Below are positions 58,337-64,000 of a stretch of DNA of 64,000 bases, piece after piece. Each line of letters begins with the position of its first letter. Position 1 is the first letter of the stretch. A program made the translations under genes and the position numbers. The notes under the pieces were generated by a model. It was not told where the DNA came from and ran no database searches. It was given only the letters and a program-made list of their open reading frames with translations. This DNA is from Carettochelys insculpta (Eukaryota; Chordata; Testudines; Carettochelyidae), in the NCBI RefSeq assembly GCF_033958435.1, contig NC_134138.1, positions 180,280,798-180,344,797 on the forward strand, read 5' to 3'.

Positions 58337-58776
58337 TTGGGCTCACCCGGCGCCGCAGATCGGAAATCTTCCAGCAGTTTCTCCTGGATCGCGCATGCGC
58401 CGGCGCGCGCCGCCCCCATGCGCGACCCCGGCCACGTGCACGATCCGGTCCCTGCCAGTTCCTTCTCAACCGCCATCGGCTGCAGACGGAATCTGCTCAG
58501 GCTAAGGCCAGAGTCAGATTACTTAGTGGTTTTTTTCCACGTGTAATTTGTTGTTTTTTGGTTATTAAACAAAAAAAAAAAAAAAAGAAGAGAGAAAGCA
58601 AAGACAAAGAGAATACCAGTAAAAAAAAAAAAGGAAAAAGAGAGGAGCGGAGAAGAACAGAGCGGATGTGAAAGGCCATTAGGCCTCCCGCTGCTGCAGG
58701 CCGGTGATCACTCTTTGAGGAGGAAAGGCACGGATTAAGTGCTAAGTACTCTCTTAACAATAAAGGACTCACCACA

Positions 58777-60760
58777 ATGGCCTCTTCAGGTTTTTACACA
58801 GCGAGTCATACTGTGAAGCTATGCTGGCCTCCGTGGGGCATAGCGAAGGCATCCGACGCCTGTGGGAATTGCAGGCTACCCGGCCGCGTTTCTCACTGTG
58901 CTCTGACCCCCCCCCCACCCCCACCCTCAGTACAGAAACGGAGGGAACTCTCCCTGGCTCAATCCTTGCCGTGCATCTGCAGCAAGCAGGATGAGCGGAG
59001 CACACAGCTACCAGCCGTCTTCCCTCCCTGGCTCGATCCTTGCCCTGCATCTGCAGTGAGCAGGACGAGCGGAGCACACAGCTACCGGCCGCATACTCAG
59101 GCGGCGGCACCGTCAGAGGCAGCACAGACCCCCGCGGCACCAGCGTTGCAGGGGTGCCAGGCACGGAGTCTGCGGGCACCAGAGGGGGATACCCGCGCAG
59201 CATCGCAGCTGATGGTGCCGAGCGCGGTGCTAACAGCGGGGCCGAGATTCCTGGCACCACAGTCCATCTCTGGACAGGGCTGCGCTGCTGTTAGCACCAA
59301 GCCCTCCCCCTGTGATACACACGCCGCACCAAAGGCCTGTGTCTCTACTGGCCCATCGGGGAAAAAGGAAAAAAACAACCGCCTTCTCTGTTCCTCCAAC
59401 CGATGTCACCACGGCTTGGGCCACCTTCACCATTTTCTGGGATTGGATCCCCCTGGAGTACTGTCACAAGCCAGTTTCACCTCTATCAGTGTCACCGTGG
59501 AGGTCTTGCTCTCCCAGACATCGGGGGTACACACCCCGTGAGTGGTTCAGGTCTCCATCTCCGGACCCTTGCCATGGTCGTCCCTATCAGGCTGGACACA
59601 GATAAACCACAAGCCTGCACCCAGGGGCAGGTTCCCACCCCCGGCAGCTCAATACCCCCGTGGGCGCTCCCGATCGGGGATGGAAACACAGTTGTCTCAA
59701 GGGGAGTTAAATTTAGAACCCCGAGACTTTCCTTCACAATCCTCCAGCGAGCAAGTGTGTCATTGCCTGCGGGAACCCGAGGGTTCGAGGGAGGTTTACC
59801 TTAGGGGTTCCTCCTCATCCTCCCCAGACGAGGCCATGGCCCCCGGGGATGTCTCTCCCCGGGATGACCTTAAACCGTTTCAGGAGCTGTTTTAAAGGGT
59901 GGCTTTCACGCATGACATTTAAATGGCACAGGTGCAGGAGAAACATCACAAACTCCTGGAAAATCTGAGACCCCCGGCTTCATCCAAAATTGCTGTTCTG
60001 CTGGACGAAGCCATTCTGGAGTCAGCCATTACTATATGACAGACTCCGGCCTCTGTTCCGCCTACAAATGGGAGAGCGGATAAGAAATACTTCGTCCCAG
60101 CAGAGGGCATGAAGTTCCTCTTCAGTCACCCACAACAAATTCTTTGGTGGCTGGGTCATCCCAGCAGAGGTCAAAGGCTTCTCAGTACAAATCGGGGGAT
60201 CAAACAAAGGTGCTAAGAAGCTAGAGCTGTTTGGCAGGAAGGTATATTCCTCTCCTATCCTGCTATTGAGAATGGCAAATTATGGGCACACCTAGCAAAC
60301 CATAATTTTGATAATTACTCCGGGCTTACTCCCCTCAAGGATTCACTCCCGGAAGACAAAAAGCCGGTGTTAAAGGCGATTGTTCAAGAGGGCTACGCAG
60401 CATCGCAGACGGGAGTCCAGATTGTCCTGGATGTGGCAGACGCAGCGGCATGCTCAACGGCTACAGCAGTGGTCATGCATAGAGAATCCTGGCCCTAGAC
60501 GTCGGGTATCTCGAGGGACCTACAGGCGAAGATCGTGGACCTTCCCTTTGATACACAAAAGCTGTTTTGCAGACTCAGCCGACTCAGTCCCTCACTCCAG
60601 TAAGGACTCGAGAGCTACACTTAGAAGCTCGGGCATTTATACTCCCCCCATACAGGAGGGAAAAATTTTATCCTTAGCAAAGACGCCACGCTTACAACCA
60701 CAGCGTGCTCAATATCAACGGGGCTACGGCCACGGGCGCTATCAATAGCGGCAACAGTAC
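58777..60760 (+). pseudogene. DIRS gag-like region
   Basis: The frame starts MASSGFYTASHTVKLCW at 58777 and stays in one frame to about 60050 despite in-frame stops near 59539, 59893 and 59920. It includes CGNCR near residue 30, a proline/serine-rich middle, SSSSSPDEAMAPGDVSPRDD (about 59805) and LKPFQELF, then EKHHKLLENLRPPASSKIA, LDEAILES and ADKKYFVPAEG. Farther on (about 60372-60560), in another frame, AIVQEGYAASQTGVQIVLD, DAAACSTATAVVMHRESW and LPFDTQKLF are readable. A 74 bp tandem duplication lies within the frame (58951-59024 and 59025-59098). This is the DIRS ORF1 product, whose role is assumed to be structural. Confidence 0.75.
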
Positions 60761-60885
60761 AGAACCCCTAGGCGACATTCTCAACAAAGCCATACGCCCT
60801 CGGGTCAGGCCTCAAAGGCAACAAGTTTGATGGGTATGTTGGGGGCTGCACTATCAATACCCTCACTCAATGCCACTCTCATCTC

Positions 60886-62440
60886 ATGTTCCATCATCGC
60901 CTCAGACCGTTCCACTCGCAATGGCAAAAGATCACCACAAACATATGGGCACTGGAGATCATAGCCACGGTTACGCGATCCCCTCCCAGTCGCTTCCACC
61001 AACGAAGCCTCCCACCAGGCCTCACCTCAGGGGCGCTGCCACGAGGCGAGACTCAAGCACAAGGTGACCGATCTTTTGTTCACAAGTGCGGTGGAAAGAG
61101 TGCCGGAATAATTCCAGGGGAAGGTTTTTATTCATGCTACTTCCTATCGGAGAAGAAAACGGGACACCGGAGGCCCATCTTAGATCTTCGGGGCCACAAC
61201 CGTTACTTGCGCAAGCAACGGTTTCAGATGATCACAGTTGCCTTGATACTCATGGCACTGGACAATGGAGACTGGGTTGCAGCACTCGATTTACGAGATG
61301 CTTACTTTCATATAACAATCCACCCGGCACACAGACTCTTCCTCCGCTTCACGGTCGGCCAGGAGCGCTTCCAGCACAGGGTTCTTCCGTTTGGCCTCTC
61401 CTCGGCCCCCAGAGTCTTCACCAAAATCCTGGCAGTGGTGTCAGCCTACCTGCACAGACAGGGGGTGTTTATTTTTCCCACATCTGGGTGACTGCCTGCT
61501 AAAAGGGACCTCGAAGGCAGAGGTCTCACACATGATATGCGTCACAGCGGACACGTTTCTTCGCTGGGCCTAGTCATCAACCTCTCAAGTCGAAGTCCGA
61601 ACCCACACAACATATAGAGTTCATAGGGGCACGCATAACCTCTATCACAGCAAGGGTGTACCTACCCGATGCCCACTTCCGTGCAATCAGTTCGCTGGTG
61701 CAAGTTATTACATACAGCCCCACGGTGCTGATCTTACCGTGCCTACAGCTGCTGGGCCATATGGCGGCAGCGACATTTGTGGTACAGAATGCCAGGTTGC
61801 ACATGTCAAGCCCATAGCATTGGCTGGCAAGCGTTTACAAACCGCCATCCCACACTGTCCACAGGGTGGTGTCACCCACAACAGAGGTGTGCAGATCCCT
61901 GGCATGGTGGGAAAACCCCGAGAATCTGCTAGTGGGGGTGCCTTTTCACCAACCACAAATTTCTACTTTTCTTACTACCGACGCCTTCCCACATGGGATG
62001 GGGAGCGCACATCGGCGACAAGGTAACGCAAGAGCTATGGTTCCCTGCGGAACAGACACTGCACATATCCATACTGGAGCTCAGAGCAGTGTTCAACGCC
62101 TGCAAACATTTTCGAGATTACCTGCATGGCAAAGTAGTCGGGATTCAATACCAACAATACCTCCACTATGGTCTACATCAATCGATAAGGAGGAGCACGA
62201 TCCCGTGCCCTATGTGCGGAAGCACTCCGATTGTGGAATTGGTGCATTGCCAACAACATAACATTGAAAGCCTCGTACTTGCCGGGTGTGCACAACGTGA
62301 ATGCAGACCAGCTGAGCAGGCACTTTGCAATCACGCATGAATGGCAGATCTGCTCCGATCTGCTACAGTGCATTTTTCGTACATGGGGGTTTCCCCAGAT
62401 CGATATGTTTGCCACCCAGTACATCAGAAAAAAAAAAAAA
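60886..62440 (+). pseudogene. DIRS reverse transcriptase and RNase H, broken
   Basis: RT motifs run in one frame to 61491: GEGFYSCYFLSEKKTGHRRP, ILDLRGHNRYLRKQRF, DWVAALDLRDAYFHITIH with the first catalytic Asp, and RVLPFGLSSAPRVFTKIL. The next box, normally YLDD in this family, reads HLGD in a shifted frame at about 61485, so one catalytic aspartate is lost as well as the frame. RNase H-like sequence appears at 61993-62120 (ELWFPAEQTLHISILELRAV, FNACKHFRDYL) and at 62231-62405 (NNITLKASYLPGVHNVNADQ, LSRHFAITHEW, PQIDMFATQ). An A run at about 62429-62441 follows. At least three frame changes were seen. The element could not make active RT. Confidence 0.85.
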
Positions 62441-62611
62441 AGTGTCCCCAGCACTGCTCCAGAGCAGGAGTGGGGCAGGGGTCCCTGGGGGACGCTTTCA
62501 AGTTTTTCATGGAAGGGCTCCCTACTTTACACATTTCCCCAGCAGTGCTTATCCACAAGGTCTTGCACAAAGTCGGAAGGGAGACAGCTCGCACAATACT
62601 CATAGTCCCGC

Positions 62612-63731
62612 TTGGGATCGGCAGCAATGGTTTCCCTTGCTTCTGCGCATGTCGGACCGCCCACCGCTCCCTCTACCAGTGGCGCCGGACTTACTCCCGC
62701 GGGCTCAAGGGTCCATAGTGCACCCGCACCCTTAAGGTCTGCACCTACAAGCATGGCTAATCCATGGCTCAGCTCCTTAAAGAGCACATGTACGGAGGGA
62801 GCACAACAAGTCCTGGAATGTAGCCGAAGGACCTCCACCAGGAGGACTTACAAGCACAAATGGACTCGTTTTACAGCCTGGTGTTCCGCCAAGCAGTTAG
62901 CTCCTCTTGACGTTCCTATACCTGTAATATTAGAATACTTATTGGACCTCAAGAGAGGCGGGCTTTCTCTATCCTCACTAAAGCTCCACCTCGCCACTAT
63001 ATCAGCCTTTTCGGCATACAGAGGAAGGGCCCATGGTATTCGCCCATCCTATCGTTACCAGGTTCTTGAAGGGGCTGGTAAACCTGTACCCCCTCGGAAA
63101 CCGCTTCCACCATTGTGGAATTTGGGCTTGGTGCTCAGCACGCTATCGGGTCCACCTTTTGAACCATTAGCCACAGTTCCCATACGTTTCCTTACGATAA
63201 AAACAACCTTCCTCCTTGCAACTATGTCAGCCCGCAGGGTGAGTGAGCTCGTGGCAGTGATGGCAACGCCGCACTGCACAGTATTCTCAAAGGAGGCGGT
63301 AACCTTAAGGCTGCACCCAGCCTTTGTTCCAAAAAGTCTCTCCGGAGTCCAATCTTAACGAGCCAATAGTTTTACTCTCGTTTTACCTGAAGCCTCACAG
63401 CTCTGGCAAGGAGGCACGCCTGCATCTCCTAAACGTGAGGAGGGCGTTGGCGTTCCACACAGACAGAACTAAGTCCTTCTGGAGGACGGACAGGCTTCTA
63501 GTCTCTCTTGGTCCTGGGTCAAAAGGAGAAGGTCTCTCTTCCCGGAGAATCTCGAAGCACATTGTGCCCTGTATAACAATGTGCTTCGAACTTCGAAAGA
63601 CTCTTTTGCTGGCCCCGCCCAGGGCTCACGCCACCAGGGCGGTGGCGGCGTTAACAGACGTCTGTAGAGCGGCAACCTGGTCATCCTATGACACCTTCGC
63701 CAAGCATTATGCCCTGCCTTGGGTATTCTGA
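62612..63731 (+). pseudogene. DIRS tyrosine recombinase, one frameshift
   Basis: The first frame (62612-63358) contains the N-terminal arm (TYKHKWTRFTAWCSAKQL, IPVILEYLLDLKRGGLSLSS) and the first catalytic box TMSARRVSELVAV at about 63223-63261. A shift near 63340 moves the reading to 63324-63731, which holds RRISKHIVPCITMCFEL, the H-x-x-R box (HATR at about 63630-63641), and ATWSSYDTFAKHYALPWVF with the candidate nucleophile tyrosine. All R...HxxR...Y residues are present across the two frames. In the family this enzyme joins the circular DNA intermediate to the genome. The single indel is the main lesion visible here. Confidence 0.85.
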
Positions 63732-63823
63732 GAGGATACCCGTCTGTTGACAGCAGTCCTCTCGGGGGCGAGCTGCACATAAACCGATTACCCACCTCCT
63801 TACTTGGGTTACTGCTGGGTAGT

Positions 63824-63926
63824 CACCTATTGTGGAGCACCCACGGGGACCACTCGAAGAAGAAAGAGAAGTTACTCACCTGTAGTAACGATGGTTCTTC
63901 GAGATGTGTCCCCGTGGGTGCTCCAC
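63824..63926. repeat. DIRS right terminal repeat and adjacent hairpin
   Basis: The right inverted terminal repeat occupies 63824-63866. After a spacer of about 33 bases, 63895-63926 repeats the terminal sequence in the opposite orientation (TTCTTCGAGATGTGTCCCCG and on to CTCCAC). The stretches 63832-63861 and 63895-63926 are therefore inverted and can form a hairpin with a roughly 30 bp stem and two small differences. This fits the circle-forming complementary region of DIRS elements. Confidence 0.75.
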
Positions 63927-64000
63927 CACCCGCCCATCCTCCCCACTTCGGATCTCTGTCTAGTGTTTTTCAGGAGCATCCGAGGCGGTTGGTCAAGGAA

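Larger units (their letters stand above)
52879..64000 (+). other. TPK1: TPK1 intron downstream of exon B
   Basis: This interval runs from the GTAAAG donor to the window end. The next expected TPK1 exon (LGGLAGRFDQ region) was not seen, so the intron is at least 11 kb. It contains PLE tail, Tigger-like and DIRS elements listed separately. 52880-53990 and 57260-58290 hold nothing else I recognise. Confidence 0.7.
58295..64000 (+). mobile_element. DIRS-like retrotransposon, near full length, decayed
   Basis: DIRS elements replicate through RNA and integrate with a tyrosine recombinase. They have inverted terminal repeats and an internal complementary region instead of LTRs. Here an inverted repeat of about 41 bp frames the coding part (58295-58336 and 63824-63866). 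Gag-like, RT/RNase H and recombinase regions follow in the family order on the plus strand. A further partial copy of the terminal sequence follows the right repeat at 63895-63926. The element runs to or past the window edge. All three coding regions carry stops or frameshifts. Confidence 0.88.

Noticed and set aside
58561..58633. Poly-A runs as evidence of a processed pseudogene end
   Set aside because: They lie in the 5' region of the DIRS element, upstream of gag, and are internal to that element.
58769..59260. 163-codon minus-strand frame in the DIRS element
   Set aside because: Antisense to the DIRS gag-like region, GC-rich and without motifs. Composition explains the open frame.

Overview
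This is vertebrate genomic DNA, most likely from a turtle. Two short host exons sit in very long introns, and the introns are packed with CR1 LINEs, Penelope-like elements (PLEs) and their short 3' tails, DIRS tyrosine-recombinase retrotransposons, RTE-type LINEs, a decayed Ty3/gypsy-like element and many small palindromic DNA transposons (MITEs). That mixture fits a non-avian reptile. The turtle assignment is inference from familiar repeat families, and I cannot name the species. There is no prokaryotic organisation, no CRISPR and no operon.

The host gene is TPK1 (thiamin pyrophosphokinase 1), plus strand. Exon A (7751-7823) encodes the GDFDSI metal/nucleotide motif. Exon B (52783-52878) encodes the following TPDQDxTDF segment. 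Both have consensus splice sites and matching phases, so 7824-52782 is a 44,959 bp intron. I found no other TPK1 exon in the window; the flanks belong to the preceding and following introns.

Layout. 0.5-2.8 kb: MITE and PLE-tail fragments. 3.95-6.18 kb: a PLE with decayed RT and GIY-YIG domains. 6.95-7.56 kb: GC-rich repeats with a nested MITE. 9.85-11.06 kb: GC-rich minisatellite. 11.16-12.24 kb: a CR1 3' end split by a MITE with a TAA target duplication. 13.8-15.5 kb: gypsy-like gag and integrase remnants. 16.47-16.78 kb: PLE tail. 18.4-21.9 kb: a decayed DIRS element lacking RT. 29.16-30.0 kb: two large hairpin MITEs back to back. 31.7-32.1 kb: MITE and CR1 scraps. 35.8-37.5 kb: hAT-like MITE, tRNA-like SINE and a MITE with an internal minisatellite. 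41.05-43.2 kb: minus-strand CR1 split by a PLE tail. 44.69-47.99 kb: an almost intact RTE-like LINE with a 10 bp target duplication. 49.66-50.76 kb: a second, unrelated-looking decayed RTE-like LINE split by a 111 bp PLE tail. 55.03-55.25 kb: an inverted dimer of PLE tails. 56.01-56.34 kb: a Tigger-like element with perfect terminal repeats. 58.3-64.0 kb: a near full-length DIRS element with terminal repeats, gag, RT/RNase H and tyrosine recombinase, all broken.

Apart from the two exons, every coding region belongs to a mobile element and every one is disabled. The RTE copy is the least damaged: one stop and two frameshifts were seen. The points of most interest are this RTE copy, a hammerhead-ribozyme-like core in the PLE tails, the nested insertions that give a relative chronology, and the hairpin-forming MITE pair.
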